Origin: Streptococcus infantis SK970
GTDB taxonomy: Bacteria > Bacillota > Bacilli > Lactobacillales > Streptococcaceae
Direction of reading: 5' to 3'
DNA length: 64,000 nt
Assembly: GCA_000223255.2 (NCBI GenBank)
Contig: AFUT01000003.1
Span: forward strand, 310,001 to 374,000
The notes below the pieces were generated by a model, which saw nothing but the letters and a program-made list of their open reading frames with translations, did not search any database and had not been told where the DNA came from. The position numbers and the translations under genes were made by a program. Each line of letters starts with the position of its first letter. Positions within the stretch are counted from its first letter, which is position 1. This document shows, piece by piece, positions 29,066 to 40,217 of this stretch.

Positions 29066-29935
29066 TTACACCTTCTCTTTCACATTCTTACCAAGGATAC
29101 CAGCTGGACGAATAATCAAGATCAATAGCAAGATTCCGTACACGATAGCATCACGGAAATCTGACATTCCGAAGGCTGTTGCAAAAGTTTCCAATAGTCC
29201 AATTACAAAACCTCCAAGAGCTGCACCAGGAATAATACCGATACCACCTAAAACGGCAGCCACGAATGATTTAATACCCGGAGTCATTCCCATCAATGGT
29301 TCAAGAGAATTGTAGTAAAGGGCAATCAAGACACCTGCTGCACCAGCCAGAGCTGAACCTAAGGCAAAAGTGAAACTGATTGTACGGTTTACGTTGATCC
29401 CCATCAACTGAGCTGCATCACTATCTACAGATACAGCACGCATGGCTTTCCCCATTTTTGTTTTTTGCACGATGAGTTGCAAAAGAATCATCAAAACAAT
29501 TGAAACAGTCAAAATCAACAATTGAATATTTGTTAGACTGATTGGACCCAAGTCATAACGAACTGTTTGGATTGCTTGAGGAAAGGCACGTGTATTGGCA
29601 CCTACTAGATAAACCATCCCATACTCAAGTAAGAAGGATACCCCGATAGCAGTAATCAATACAGAGATACGAGTTGAATGACGGAGTGGACGGTAGGCTA
29701 GAAACTCGATGATAACACCGAGAATAGCTGAGCCAATCATGGACAAAATTAAGGCTAAAAAGAAATTTAAATGGAGGGCATTAATCAAGAAATAACCCAT
29801 GAAAGCACCCATCATATAGATATCGCCATGGGCAAAGTTAATAAGCTTGATAATTCCATAAACCATAGTATAACCCAGGGCTAGCAAAGCATAGACACTA
29901 CCCAAGATTAAACCATTGACAAGTTGTTGAAGCAT
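29066..29935 (-). CDS. livH: branched-chain amino-acid ABC transporter permease LivH
   Basis: A 289-residue polytopic permease, MLQQLVNGLILGSVYALLALG, with the conserved GYTMVYGIIKLINFAHGD block and LGGIGIIPGAALGG near the C-terminus. I prefer ATG at 29935 to the GTG three codons upstream because the GAAAGAG site is correctly spaced for the ATG. It follows livJ after about 115 bp containing a hairpin and belongs to the CodY-controlled operon. Confidence 0.94.
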   Translation of the reverse strand: MLQQLVNGLILGSVYALLALGYTMVYGIIKLINFAHGDIYMMGAFMGYFLINALHLNFFLALILSMIGSAILGVIIEFLAYRPLRHSTRISVLITAIGVSFLLEYGMVYLVGANTRAFPQAIQTVRYDLGPISLTNIQLLILTVSIVLMILLQLIVQKTKMGKAMRAVSVDSDAAQLMGINVNRTISFTFALGSALAGAAGVLIALYYNSLEPLMGMTPGIKSFVAAVLGGIGIIPGAALGGFVIGLLETFATAFGMSDFRDAIVYGILLLILIIRPAGILGKNVKEKV

Positions 29936-30005
29936 ATGGTTCACTCTTTCTAAGTTTTATTTTTAGGATTTTATAAAAAATAATCCCTTTATAAATACCG
30001 AAACA

Positions 30006-30030
30006 GGGAGTGAGTAAAAGCTCATTCCCC
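30006..30030 (-). terminator. intercistronic hairpin between livJ and livH
   Basis: GGGAGTGAG / CTCATTCCC stem with a 6-base loop, without a strong U tract. It probably attenuates or protects the mRNA, allowing more livJ than permease transcript. Confidence 0.5.
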
Positions 30031-30049
30031 ATTTACGATATCTATAAGA

Positions 30050-31210
30050 TTATGGTTTTACGACTTCTGCCGCTTCTACTTTACCATTATTCATGGTCAT
30101 CATGAAGGCTGTTTTCACAGTGTTGTGATCTGCATCGAAACTTGTTTGTCCTGTTACACCCTCAAAGTTTTGAGTTTTAGCAAGATTGTTCTTGATATCA
30201 ACTGAAGTTTTTGCACCTTTTGCTGCATTTGCTACAAGGTAAACTGAGTCATATGCAAGAGCTGCAAAAGTTGAAGGCTCTTCATTGTATTTCGCACGGT
30301 ATGCTTCAAGGAAAGCTTTCGCCTTATCTGACACATCAACTGTTGATGAGAAACCAGAGATGAAGTAAATGTTTGATGCGCGTTCTGCTGTTGCTTGTTG
30401 AACAAACTCTTCACCATTAAATCCATCACCACCGATGATTGGTTTGTCAATACCCATACCACGAGCTTGGTTTACAATTTTACCTGCTTCAGTGTAGTAA
30501 CCTGGTAATACGATTGCATCAAATTCTTTATCTTTGATTTTTGTAAGAGCTGCTTGGAAGTCAGTATCTCCTGATACAAATGTTTCATCAGCTACGATTT
30601 CACCTTTAAATGATTCACGGAAAGCTTTTGCAACACCTTTAGCATAGTCACTTGAGTTATCAGTATACAAAACAACTTTCTTAGCGTTCAATTTGTTTGA
30701 AACGTAATTTGAGATGATTTTTCCTTGGAAACTATCTTGGAATGTTCCAATAAATAGGAAGTCTTGTCCTTTTGTCAAACCATCTTGAGTAGCACTTGGC
30801 GAGATTAATGGCACACCAGCTTGAGTAGCGTTTGCCACTGCAGCAGCAGTTGCTCCAGAAGTCGCAGGCCCTACAATAGCTGCTACTTTTGATTGAGTAA
30901 CAAGGTTTGTAGAAACTGAAGCCGCTTCAGCAGTTTCAGATTTGTTATCTTTATCTACAACTTCGATTTGTTTTCCATCAACACCACCAGCAGCATTGAT
31001 TTGATCAACTGCAAGTTGAGCACCCTTTTGTTCAGATGTACCGTAAGCAGCTACTGCTCCAGTCTCTTCGAAGTTGAAACCAATTTTTACAACTTTTTCA
31101 TCAATTGGGTTACCAGTTGTGTTTGAAGCTCCTGACTTCACTTCTCCACAGGCTGCTAAAAGTGCTGTACTTGCAAGAGCTACAAGTGATAATGCAAATT
31201 TTTTCTTCAT
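30050..31210 (-). CDS. livJ: branched-chain amino-acid-binding lipoprotein LivJ
   Basis: A 386-residue periplasmic-binding-type I protein anchored as a lipoprotein (MKKKFALSLVALASTALLAACG, lipobox LAAC). The mature part has VKIGFNFEETGAVAAYG, GPATSGATAAAVAN and SPSATQDGLTKG, typical of Leu/Ile/Val-binding proteins. It delivers ligand to LivHM. The CodY box and a consensus promoter lie upstream at 31252-31280, so repression by CodY in rich medium is expected. Confidence 0.96.
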   Translation of the reverse strand: MKKKFALSLVALASTALLAACGEVKSGASNTTGNPIDEKVVKIGFNFEETGAVAAYGTSEQKGAQLAVDQINAAGGVDGKQIEVVDKDNKSETAEAASVSTNLVTQSKVAAIVGPATSGATAAAVANATQAGVPLISPSATQDGLTKGQDFLFIGTFQDSFQGKIISNYVSNKLNAKKVVLYTDNSSDYAKGVAKAFRESFKGEIVADETFVSGDTDFQAALTKIKDKEFDAIVLPGYYTEAGKIVNQARGMGIDKPIIGGDGFNGEEFVQQATAERASNIYFISGFSSTVDVSDKAKAFLEAYRAKYNEEPSTFAALAYDSVYLVANAAKGAKTSVDIKNNLAKTQNFEGVTGQTSFDADHNTVKTAFMMTMNNGKVEAAEVVKP

Positions 31211-31251
31211 GTTTATCTCCTTTTAATGTTCAATTTAAATTACATGTTAAG

Positions 31252-31280
31252 AATATACCGAATTATCAGAAAATTGTCAA
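31252..31280 (-). promoter_or_regulatory. livJ promoter with a CodY box
   Basis: Minus-strand TTGACA (31280-31275), a 17-base spacer and TATATT (31257-31252). The spacer contains AATTATCAGAAAATT (plus strand 31261-31275), which matches 14 of 15 bases of the CodY consensus AATTTTCWGAAAATT. Confidence 0.85.
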
Positions 31281-31297
31281 TACTTTTTTTGTATTTT

Positions 31298-31567
31298 TTA
31301 AATGATAACGTTTTCTTCCTTTCGATATAGGTTCCCAACGAAAGGAGTTTCCAATTCTTGGATATGACAAACTCTCACTTTTTTGATAAATTTCTCTTTT
31401 CCTAAACGATTTACCAGCTCTTCTACTTCCTCTGTTGGGACATAAAGTTGTAGGTAACGATGTTTTTTTGAGTGGTAACAAATATCACCATAATTTGCGA
31501 GTTTTTTAGCATCGCGATTATAGTATAAATAGATAATCAGACCAGACCGATTCTCTTTTTGAAACAT
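31298..31567 (-). CDS. ylbG: YlbG-family protein (DUF2129, UPF0298)
   Basis: An 89-residue cytoplasmic protein of the YlbG family, with the conserved [22 protein letters not shown] and [18 protein letters not shown] blocks. The family is conserved in Firmicutes and has no established function. It lies between clpP and the liv operon, as I recall for pneumococcus. Confidence 0.85.
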   Translation of the reverse strand: MFQKENRSGLIIYLYYNRDAKKLANYGDICYHSKKHRYLQLYVPTEEVEELVNRLGKEKFIKKVRVCHIQELETPFVGNLYRKEENVII

Positions 31568-31606
31568 AATTCAACTTCCTTCTAACAATCTTCCTTCTAT
31601 TATATC

Positions 31607-31635
31607 AAAAAAACAAGCTCAGTCGAGCTTGCTTT
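31607..31635. terminator. clpP terminator
   Basis: Inverted repeat AAGCTC-AGTC-GAGCTT flanked by A-rich sequence, giving a T tract on the minus strand, immediately after the clpP stop. Confidence 0.8.
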
Positions 31636-31641
31636 AGTAGT

Positions 31642-32232
31642 TTAATTCAAAGAATTATTAGCCATAATTTCGTCAATAAAACCGTAGTCAAGAGTTTCTT
31701 GAGCGCTCATCCAGTAATCACGTTCAGCATCTTTATGAATTTGCTCAACAGATTTGCCAGAATTATCTGCTAGGATTTGCTCTAAAGTCTTACGAGTTTT
31801 AAGCAAGTGTTCAGCAGCAATAGCCATATCAGTCTGCTGAGTACCGCCACCTGTACCACCCATTGGTTGGTGAATCATGTATTCTGCATTTGGAAGCATG
31901 AAACGTTTGCCCTTTGCTCCACTTGAAGCAATAATTGTACCCATTGAGGCTGCCATTCCCATAACGATAGTTTGGACATCTGCCTTGATAAAGTTCATAG
32001 TATCAACGATTGCCAAGCCAGCTGATACAGAACCTCCAGGAGTGTTTACATAAAGGTAAATATCTTTTGTACTATCTTGAGCATCCAAGAAAAGCAATTG
32101 GGCGATAACTGAGTTTGCCATATTGTCTTCGACTGGTCCAGTCAACATGATAATGCGGTCCTTAAGAAGACGTGAGTAAATGTCATACGAGCGTTCTCCA
32201 CGACTTGTTTGTTCAATAACTACAGGAATCAT
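31642..32232 (-). CDS. clpP: ATP-dependent Clp protease proteolytic subunit
   Basis: A 196-residue serine peptidase that forms the tetradecameric ClpP barrel and works with ClpX, ClpC or ClpE. The Ser is in [15 protein letters not shown] near residue 96, the His in YMIHQPMGG near residue 121, and the Asp lies in the [15 protein letters not shown] block near 171. The gene is single and heat-regulated through the CtsR box upstream. Confidence 0.98.
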   Translation of the reverse strand: MIPVVIEQTSRGERSYDIYSRLLKDRIIMLTGPVEDNMANSVIAQLLFLDAQDSTKDIYLYVNTPGGSVSAGLAIVDTMNFIKADVQTIVMGMAASMGTIIASSGAKGKRFMLPNAEYMIHQPMGGTGGGTQQTDMAIAAEHLLKTRKTLEQILADNSGKSVEQIHKDAERDYWMSAQETLDYGFIDEIMANNSLN

Positions 32233-32274
32233 TCATTTCTCCTTTTGTTTTCTAATTTCTTTGTTAATAGGATT

Positions 32275-32304
32275 ATTATATATTTTTAGTCAAAAAAGGT
32301 CAAA
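32275..32304 (-). promoter_or_regulatory. clpP promoter with a CtsR operator
   Basis: AGTCAAAAAAGGTCAAA (32288-32304) is a perfect match to the CtsR heptad repeat RGTCAAANANRGTCAAA. It covers the -35 TTGACC (32303-32298); after 17 bases a TATAAT -10 follows (32280-32275). Confidence 0.9.
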
Positions 32305-32392
32305 TTTTTGCTCCATTCTAAAGACAGACACAAAAATTCAACCTCCTTTCAAATCTAAGACTAGGCTATAGTCTCAATATCACTTTGGAATC

Positions 32393-33022
32393 TTATTTTG
32401 TTCCGAACAAGCGGTCGCCTGCGTCACCGAGACCTGGAACAATATAACCATGTTCGTTTAAGCGTTCATCCAAAGCTGCTGTAAAGATTTCTACATCTGG
32501 GTGAGCTTCTTGAAGAGCTTTTACTCCTTCTGGAGCAGATACTAGGCAGACAAACTTGATGTTTGAAGCCCCACGTTTTTTGAGGGAATCAACAGCCAAG
32601 ATTGCTGAACCGCCAGTTGCAAGCATTGGATCAACTACAAAGATTTGACGTTGATCAATATCTTCAGGTAATTTAACTAAGTATTCTACTGGTTGAAGAG
32701 TTTCTTCATCACGATACATACCAATATGACCAACTTTGGCTGCAGGAACCAAGCTCAACAATCCATCGACCATCCCAATACCTGCACGCAAGATTGGTAC
32801 AATTGCCAATTTTTTACCAGCCAATTGTTTTTGAACTGTTTTTGTGATCGGTGTTTCGATTTCAACATCTTCAAGCGGAAGATCACGAAGTACTTCATAT
32901 CCCATCAACATTGCAATCTCGTTAACCAACTCACGAAAAGCTTTTGTAGAAGTGTCAGTGCGACGCAAGATTGACAATTTGTGTTGAATCAGTGGATGAT
33001 TAATAACTTCAAGTTTTCCCAT
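32393..33022 (-). CDS. upp: uracil phosphoribosyltransferase
   Basis: A 209-residue UPRTase that converts uracil and PRPP to UMP in pyrimidine salvage. ATG at 33022 ([16 protein letters not shown]) has AAGGAATT upstream. The PRPP loop is [11 protein letters not shown] near residue 130, the [11 protein letters not shown] block lies near 78, and the C-terminal uracil pocket is [12 protein letters not shown]. It follows comEB after a strong terminator. Confidence 0.96.
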   Translation of the reverse strand: MGKLEVINHPLIQHKLSILRRTDTSTKAFRELVNEIAMLMGYEVLRDLPLEDVEIETPITKTVQKQLAGKKLAIVPILRAGIGMVDGLLSLVPAAKVGHIGMYRDEETLQPVEYLVKLPEDIDQRQIFVVDPMLATGGSAILAVDSLKKRGASNIKFVCLVSAPEGVKALQEAHPDVEIFTAALDERLNEHGYIVPGLGDAGDRLFGTK

Positions 33023-33064
33023 TTTCAGAATTCCTTCTTTCAATTTATTCTTCTTATTATAGCA

Positions 33065-33106
33065 AAAAATGGTTTAAAAAGCTTTCTAAACCATTTATTT
33101 TTTTAT
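33065..33106 (-). terminator. comEB terminator
   Basis: AAAAAATGGTTTA pairing with TAAACCATTTATTTTTTT, ten-base loop, between the deaminase stop and upp. Confidence 0.8.
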
Positions 33107-33111
33107 AATTT

Positions 33112-33579
33112 CTAGATTAGGTGAGCCTCTTGGAGAGCTGCCTGCACTGTTTCAAGTGGTAGGTGAGTTAATTCTGTTCCCTTTTCTTGATAAAGGTGTT
33201 GGGCATAGTCATCCATACGGTACTGATTAATATAAACGACACGTTCACATCCTACCTGAAGCAATTGCTTGGTACAGTTGAGGCATGGAAAATGTGTAAC
33301 GTAAGCTGTAAAGCCTTTAGGAACGCCACGTTCGGCTCCTTGTAGTATAGCATTTACCTCTGCATGAAGAGTACGAACACAGTGCCCCTCAATCACTAAA
33401 CAGTCATGATCAATACAATGCTCTGTCCCTGATACAGATCCATTATAACCTGTTGAAATAACCCTGTTATCCTTGACTAAAACAGCTCCTACCCTGGCAC
33501 GTTTACAAGTTGAACGATTGGCAATCAATAGAGCTTGAGCAGCAAAATACTCATCCCAAGCCAGTCTTTTTTCTGTCAT
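33112..33579 (-). CDS. comEB: ComEB-type deoxycytidylate deaminase
   Basis: A 155-residue zinc-dependent CMP/dCMP deaminase. The zinc ligands are seen in LHAEVNAIL and FPCLNCTKQLL, and MTEKRLAWDEYFAAQALLIANRSTC is the family start. It should make dUMP from dCMP for thymidylate synthesis. ATG at 33579 has GAGGAG upstream. The gene is placed just after a TetR regulator and overlaps nothing. The competence name comes from B. subtilis, where its role in DNA uptake is doubtful. Confidence 0.92.
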   Translation of the reverse strand: MTEKRLAWDEYFAAQALLIANRSTCKRARVGAVLVKDNRVISTGYNGSVSGTEHCIDHDCLVIEGHCVRTLHAEVNAILQGAERGVPKGFTAYVTHFPCLNCTKQLLQVGCERVVYINQYRMDDYAQHLYQEKGTELTHLPLETVQAALQEAHLI

Positions 33580-33590
33580 AGCATTTCTCC

Positions 33591-34154
33591 TCATGTTTTA
33601 TTTTTGAAAAACGGCAGGCGTAAATCTGCAATTTTTTCAGCAGGCACCTTCATCCCGTCCTTGATCCATTTAAGCAAAACCGATACGATGGCCGAACTCC
33701 AAAATGAATGCAGGTAAGAACTGACACCTTTTGATTTCCCGTAGTATTTCTCTAGAAATTCTTGCATGGCTTGCACAAAGATTTTTTCTAAGTGATAATC
33801 CAAGGCAAGCTGAATAACCTTGGCTTCTTTCTTAGCTTCTCGAAAGAGGTGAACCCAAACCAGATAGAGGTCTGTTTTCACATCGTAATGGCTCAATTGC
33901 TCCATGATATTATGGACACTTCGTTTAAAGACACTTTCTAAAATCTCTTCTTTAGATTCATAGTTTCGATAAAAGGCTGCACGAGAAACGCCAGCACGCT
34001 TGACTAGCTCAGAAATGCTAATCTTAGCCAACTCCTTTTTCTCCAAGAGTTGCAAAAGTGCTGTTTCAATCGCTTCTCTAGTAAGCAAATTAGATTCTTG
34101 ATTGGATTTTCTAAGATTTTCAAGCGATTTTTCAGATATTTTACGTTCAGACAT
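33591..34154 (-). CDS. TetR/AcrR-family transcriptional regulator
   Basis: A 187-residue regulator. The N-terminal helix-turn-helix is ISISELVKRAGVSRAAFYRNYESKEEIL (about residues 42-70), and the C-terminal half is the ligand-binding dimer domain. It is divergent from degV across 124 bp, the usual arrangement for a regulator controlling its neighbour. The ligand is unknown. Confidence 0.87.
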   Translation of the reverse strand: MSERKISEKSLENLRKSNQESNLLTREAIETALLQLLEKKELAKISISELVKRAGVSRAAFYRNYESKEEILESVFKRSVHNIMEQLSHYDVKTDLYLVWVHLFREAKKEAKVIQLALDYHLEKIFVQAMQEFLEKYYGKSKGVSSYLHSFWSSAIVSVLLKWIKDGMKVPAEKIADLRLPFFKNKT

Positions 34155-34216
34155 AACATTTTCTTTCTACTTGTGACAACAGAGAGGTACTACTTTTGTT
34201 TCAAGGGCTTTCATGA

Positions 34217-34222
34217 TATAAT
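34217..34222 (+). promoter_or_regulatory. extended -10 promoter of degV
   Basis: TGATATAAT ends at 34222, a TG-extended consensus -10. It lies about 57 bp upstream of the degV ATG, in the tetR-degV intergenic region. Confidence 0.55.
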
Positions 34223-34278
34223 TGTAAAAAAAGACAGAACCTTTGTCAATGTATAAGTGATAAAGATGGAGAATTTCT

Positions 34279-35124
34279 ATGACTTGGAAGATTGTAGCTG
34301 ACTCTGGTTGTGACTATCGTCAACTGGCAAACCCCGCTTTTGATACTGAATTTGTCAGTGTCCCCTTAAAGATTCAGGTAGCAGATCAAGTCTTTGTCGA
34401 TGATGCCAATCTGGATATCGATCAGATGATGGAAACTATGTATGCGACTTCTGAAGCTTCAAAATCAGCCTGCCCTAGTCCTGATGATTACTTACGAGCA
34501 TTCGAAAGTGCAAAACATATTTTTGTAGTGACTATCACTGGAACTCTCTCTGGAAGCCATAACAGTGCTCAACTAGCTAAGAATATCTATCTCGAAGAAC
34601 ACCCTGATACTCAGATTCATGTCATCGATAGCTTATCAGCTGGTGGGGAAGTTGACTTAATCGTTGAAAAGATCAATGACTTGATTGACCAAGGACTTTC
34701 TTTTGAAGAAGTGGTTGAAGTTATTACTACTTATCAAGAAAAAACCAAGTTGTTGTTCGTTCTTGCTAAAGTGGATAACCTGGTTAAAAACGGTCGCTTA
34801 AGTAAGCTTATCGGTGCGGTTGTCGGGCTCCTAAATATTCGAATGGTCGGTGAAGCAAGTGAAACTGGAACCTTGGAACTTCTCCAAAAGGCTCGTGGTG
34901 CTAAAAAATCTCTTCAAGCTGCTTATGAAGAATTGCTCAAAGCAGGCTATGCCGGTGGTCGTATCGTCATGGCTCATCGTAGCAATGAAAAATTCTGCCA
35001 ACAACTCTCAGAGCTCTTGCGTGAAAAATTCCCAGCAGCTAATATTAAAATTATCCCTACTTCTGGGCTTTGCAGTTTTTATGCTGAAGAAGGCGGACTT
35101 CTTATGGGATATGAAATTGGTTAA
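34279..35124 (+). CDS. DegV-family fatty-acid-binding protein
   Basis: A 281-residue cytoplasmic DegV/FakB-type protein. Such proteins carry a bound fatty acid for FakA-dependent phosphorylation. Visible motifs are the N-terminal KIVADSGCDY, the ligand-loop TGTLSGSHNSA near residue 94 and the central SLSAGGEVDL near 120. ATG at 34279 has GGAGAATTTCT upstream. It ends in a good terminator. The gene is divergent from the TetR gene, which may control it. Confidence 0.9.
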   Translation: MTWKIVADSGCDYRQLANPAFDTEFVSVPLKIQVADQVFVDDANLDIDQMMETMYATSEASKSACPSPDDYLRAFESAKHIFVVTITGTLSGSHNSAQLAKNIYLEEHPDTQIHVIDSLSAGGEVDLIVEKINDLIDQGLSFEEVVEVITTYQEKTKLLFVLAKVDNLVKNGRLSKLIGAVVGLLNIRMVGEASETGTLELLQKARGAKKSLQAAYEELLKAGYAGGRIVMAHRSNEKFCQQLSELLREKFPAANIKIIPTSGLCSFYAEEGGLLMGYEIG

Positions 35125-35131
35125 TCAATCA

Positions 35132-36354
<1,223 letters not shown>

Positions 36355-36373
36355 AGATTAAAGGTTGTGAAAA

Positions 36374-36828
36374 ATGAATAGAAGAGAATCAGTCGAGTTT
36401 GTCAATATGTGTATGATTCAAAACGGAGACAAGGTTCTGGTTCAAGATTGAGTTAATCCTGACTGGCCTGGCATTACTTTTCCTGGTGGTCATGTTGAGC
36501 ATGGCGAATCCTTTGTCGATGCCGTCATTCGTGAAGTGAAAGAAGAAACTGGTCTAACCATTTCTAAGCCTCAACTATGTGGTATCAAAGATTGGTATGA
36601 TGATGCCGATTTTCGCTATGTTGTACTCTTTTACAAAACCGAACACTTTACTGGTGAGCTCCAATCTTCAGACGAAGGAAAAGTCTGGTGGGAGGATTTT
36701 GAAAATCTATCTCATCTCAAACTTGCAACTGATGATATGTCTGATATGCTTCGTGTTTTCTTGAAGAAGACCTCAGTGAATTTTTCTACTATAAAGACGG
36801 AGACGACTGGTCCTACCAACTAAAATAA
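36374..36828 (+). pseudogene. NUDIX hydrolase (8-oxo-dGTP diphosphatase-like), nonsense codon and frameshift
   Basis: The gene begins MNRRESVEFVNMCMIQNGDK and has the NUDIX box GGHVEHGESFVDAVIREVKEETG (residues about 38-60) with its catalytic REVKEE core. Codon 26 is TGA where CGA (Arg) would be expected, and near 36757 a T run is one base short, so the natural end KDGDDWSYQLK lies in another frame, stopping at 36828. The corrected protein has 151 residues. Two lesions in one gene make real decay somewhat more likely here than elsewhere. The substrate is probably a nucleotide pyrophosphate. Confidence 0.75.
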
Positions 36829-36832
36829 TAGT

Positions 36833-36862
36833 AAATCGACGGAGCTATCTCCGTCGATTTTT
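36833..36862. terminator. NUDIX gene terminator
   Basis: AAATCGACGGAG / CTCCGTCGATTT stem followed by TTTTT, directly after the NUDIX stop. Confidence 0.85.
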
Positions 36863-36944
36863 GCTTATTTGAAATTTCATCTTTATCCATATAAGATAAT
36901 CTTTCCTAGAAACCATGACTTATTCTTAAAAAACTTGAAGATAA

Positions 36945-37028
36945 ATACTTTTCCAAGTCTGGCTTTTCCTTCTTCGTTTCATCATTCCAATCATCATCAT
37001 CGTGGTCTTTATCGCCCAATTTATGTAA
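36945..37028 (+). pseudogene. possible 3' remnant of a sodium-dependent (NSS) transporter gene
   Basis: This short frame without a start codon reads LFQVWLFLLRFIIPIIIIV followed by VFIAQFM and a stop, a single strongly hydrophobic segment. It resembles the last helix of NSS-family transporters, and I recall an intact gene of that type beside manA in pneumococcus. It ends just before the bidirectional terminator shared with manA. Sequence upstream of it shows no coding. A deletion that left only the end of the gene would explain this; the identification is tentative. Confidence 0.35.
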
Positions 37029-37034
37029 ATACAA

Positions 37035-37066
37035 AAAGGACTTGAGAATATCTCTCAAGTCTTTTC
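37035..37066. terminator. bidirectional terminator at the manA end
   Basis: GACTTGAGA / TCTCAAGTC stem flanked by A and T tracts, between the transporter remnant and the convergent manA gene. Confidence 0.8.
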
Positions 37067-37069
37067 TTT

Positions 37070-38014
37070 TTATGGATGGCTAACAATCAATTCTAGACCT
37101 TGCCCCTCCAAGGTCCAAGCTTCAACATCACTTGGTAAGATAAAGTGACTACCTTTTTGAATTGGATAATCTTTTCCGTCTACAGTCAGTTTCCCTTGAC
37201 CATCCAAGACACTCAACAAGCTGTAATCAGCAGTCTTCTCAAATTCAACTTTTCCTGTGATTTCCCACTTGTAAACTACAAAGAAATCATTAGAGACAAG
37301 TAAAGTTGAACGCAAATCATCTGCTTTGACAGTCACAGGACGGCTATTTGCAGGCTCACCAATATTCAAAACATCGATTGATTTTTCGAGGTGAAGTTCA
37401 CGCAAGTTGCCATTATCATCCTTACGGTCAAAGTCATAAACTCGGTAGGTGGTATCACTAGACTGTTGCGTTTCAAGGATTAAGATACCTGCACCGATAG
37501 CATGCATGGTCCCACTTGGTACATAGAAGAAATCTCCAGCCTTAACAGGAACCTTTGTCAGCAAGGCATCCCAGTTTTTATCTTCAATTTGCTGACGGAG
37601 TTCTTCTTTTGACTTAGCATTGTGACCGTAAATAATCTCTGAACCTTCATCTGCAGCGATGATATACCAGCACTCTGTCTTTCCAAGTTCGCCTTCATGC
37701 TCTAGTCCATAAGCATCATCTGGGTGAACTTGAACACTGAGCCAGTCATTGGCATCAAGGATTTTGGTCAAGAGTGGAAATACTGACTCTGGACGATTGC
37801 CAAACAATTCACGGTGTTCTGCATACAAAGTAGCTAGGTCTGTTCCCTCAAAGCGACCATTGGCTACCTTAGACACTCCATTTGGGTGAGCTGAGATAGC
37901 CCAATACTCTCCGATTTTTTCACTAGGAATGTCGTAACCAAACTCATCACGTAGTTTAGTCCCACCCCAGATTTTTTCTTGCATTACGGAATTTAAAAAT
38001 AACGGTTCTGACAT
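37070..38014 (-). CDS. manA: mannose-6-phosphate isomerase, class I
   Basis: A 314-residue cupin that interconverts mannose 6-phosphate and fructose 6-phosphate. Zinc-binding motifs QVHPDD near residue 96 and KTECWYI near 115 are present, with the signature ILETQQSSDTTYRVYDFDR later. ATG at 38014 follows AGGAGATGTAAC. It is downstream of a GH1 gene but separated by a terminator. Confidence 0.95.
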   Translation of the reverse strand: MSEPLFLNSVMQEKIWGGTKLRDEFGYDIPSEKIGEYWAISAHPNGVSKVANGRFEGTDLATLYAEHRELFGNRPESVFPLLTKILDANDWLSVQVHPDDAYGLEHEGELGKTECWYIIAADEGSEIIYGHNAKSKEELRQQIEDKNWDALLTKVPVKAGDFFYVPSGTMHAIGAGILILETQQSSDTTYRVYDFDRKDDNGNLRELHLEKSIDVLNIGEPANSRPVTVKADDLRSTLLVSNDFFVVYKWEITGKVEFEKTADYSLLSVLDGQGKLTVDGKDYPIQKGSHFILPSDVEAWTLEGQGLELIVSHP

Positions 38015-38053
38015 GTTACATCTCCTGTCTAATTTTTCACCCTTCATTATAGC

Positions 38054-38082
38054 AAAAAAAGAGTTCCAGTTGAACTCTTTTT
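38054..38082. terminator. terminator after the GH1 gene
   Basis: Inverted repeat AAAAAGAGTTCC / TGAACTCTTTTT lies between the GH1 stop and the manA start. Confidence 0.75.
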
Positions 38083-38134
38083 CATATCTTATAAAGTAGG
38101 GAGAAGATTTTATAAAAATAGTGAATAAATGGCA

Positions 38135-39577
<1,443 letters not shown>

Positions 39578-39668
39578 TTAACCTCACTTGATTTGCTACT
39601 TTTATTATACCACTAAATTTTTAAATGAATCTGAAACTTGATAACCCCTTCATATCGAAAAAATAAAG

Positions 39669-39693
39669 AAAAGACCGGATGACTCCGATCTTT
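39669..39693 (-). terminator. terminator of the VOC gene
   Basis: AAAGACCGGA / TCCGATCTTT stem closely resembling the hairpin after spxB at 40123-40150. Confidence 0.65.
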
Positions 39694-39760
39694 CAATAGT
39701 TCATATTCTCACTTTCTGTTTTAAGAATCATTAAGGTTAACTTCAAATGACTAAGCGCCC

Positions 39761-40108
39761 TTATTTCATTCGATAAAAATCAATGACTAGACCAGCAGGG
39801 CCTTCAACTAACAGGGATTCTGTTCCCCAATCCGTTTCACAAGGACCGTGTAAAATCTCGACACCAATCTCTTTTAACCGCTTTTGGTTCTGGTCTACAT
39901 CCTCAACCTCGACATGAAGAATGATTCCTGACTGAAAATTTTCCAAAGGTATCAAATGATTTTGTGATAACATGAGGCAGTGACTGCCAATCGTGAACTG
40001 AGCAAAACCATCATCAACATAGTCTGCCTTCTTATCCAAGATATGCTCCAGTTCAGCACAGACTTGGGGAATATTTGAAACAATAATATCCAATTGATTT
40101 AAATTCAT
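39761..40108 (-). CDS. VOC (glyoxalase/bleomycin-resistance) superfamily protein
   Basis: A 115-residue protein with one VOC fold: MNLNQLDIIVSNIPQVCAEL at the start, LHVEVEDVDQNQKRLKEIGVE in the middle and GPAGLVIDFYRMK at the end. VOC proteins are metal-dependent and act on small metabolites or bind drugs; the substrate is unknown. It sits downstream of spxB, bounded by two similar hairpins. Confidence 0.8.
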   Translation of the reverse strand: MNLNQLDIIVSNIPQVCAELEHILDKKADYVDDGFAQFTIGSHCLMLSQNHLIPLENFQSGIILHVEVEDVDQNQKRLKEIGVEILHGPCETDWGTESLLVEGPAGLVIDFYRMK

Positions 40109-40122
40109 TTACTGTCCTCCAG

Positions 40123-40150
40123 AAAAAGACCGGATTGCTCCGATCTTTTA
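40123..40150 (-). terminator. spxB terminator
   Basis: AAAAAGACCGGA / TCCGATCTTTTA hairpin downstream of the spxB stop. It is nearly the same as the hairpin at 39669-39693. Confidence 0.7.
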
Positions 40151-40217
40151 AGTTTCTCTCTAAGAAAATCAATGCATAAAATCTACAATGTTTACTTTTG
40201 ATTTTCGACGAGAGGAA

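Noticed and set aside
36850..36940. A second gene upstream of the transporter remnant
   Set aside because: All frames contain early stops and no ribosome-binding site; only the last 84 bases show a convincing hydrophobic frame.
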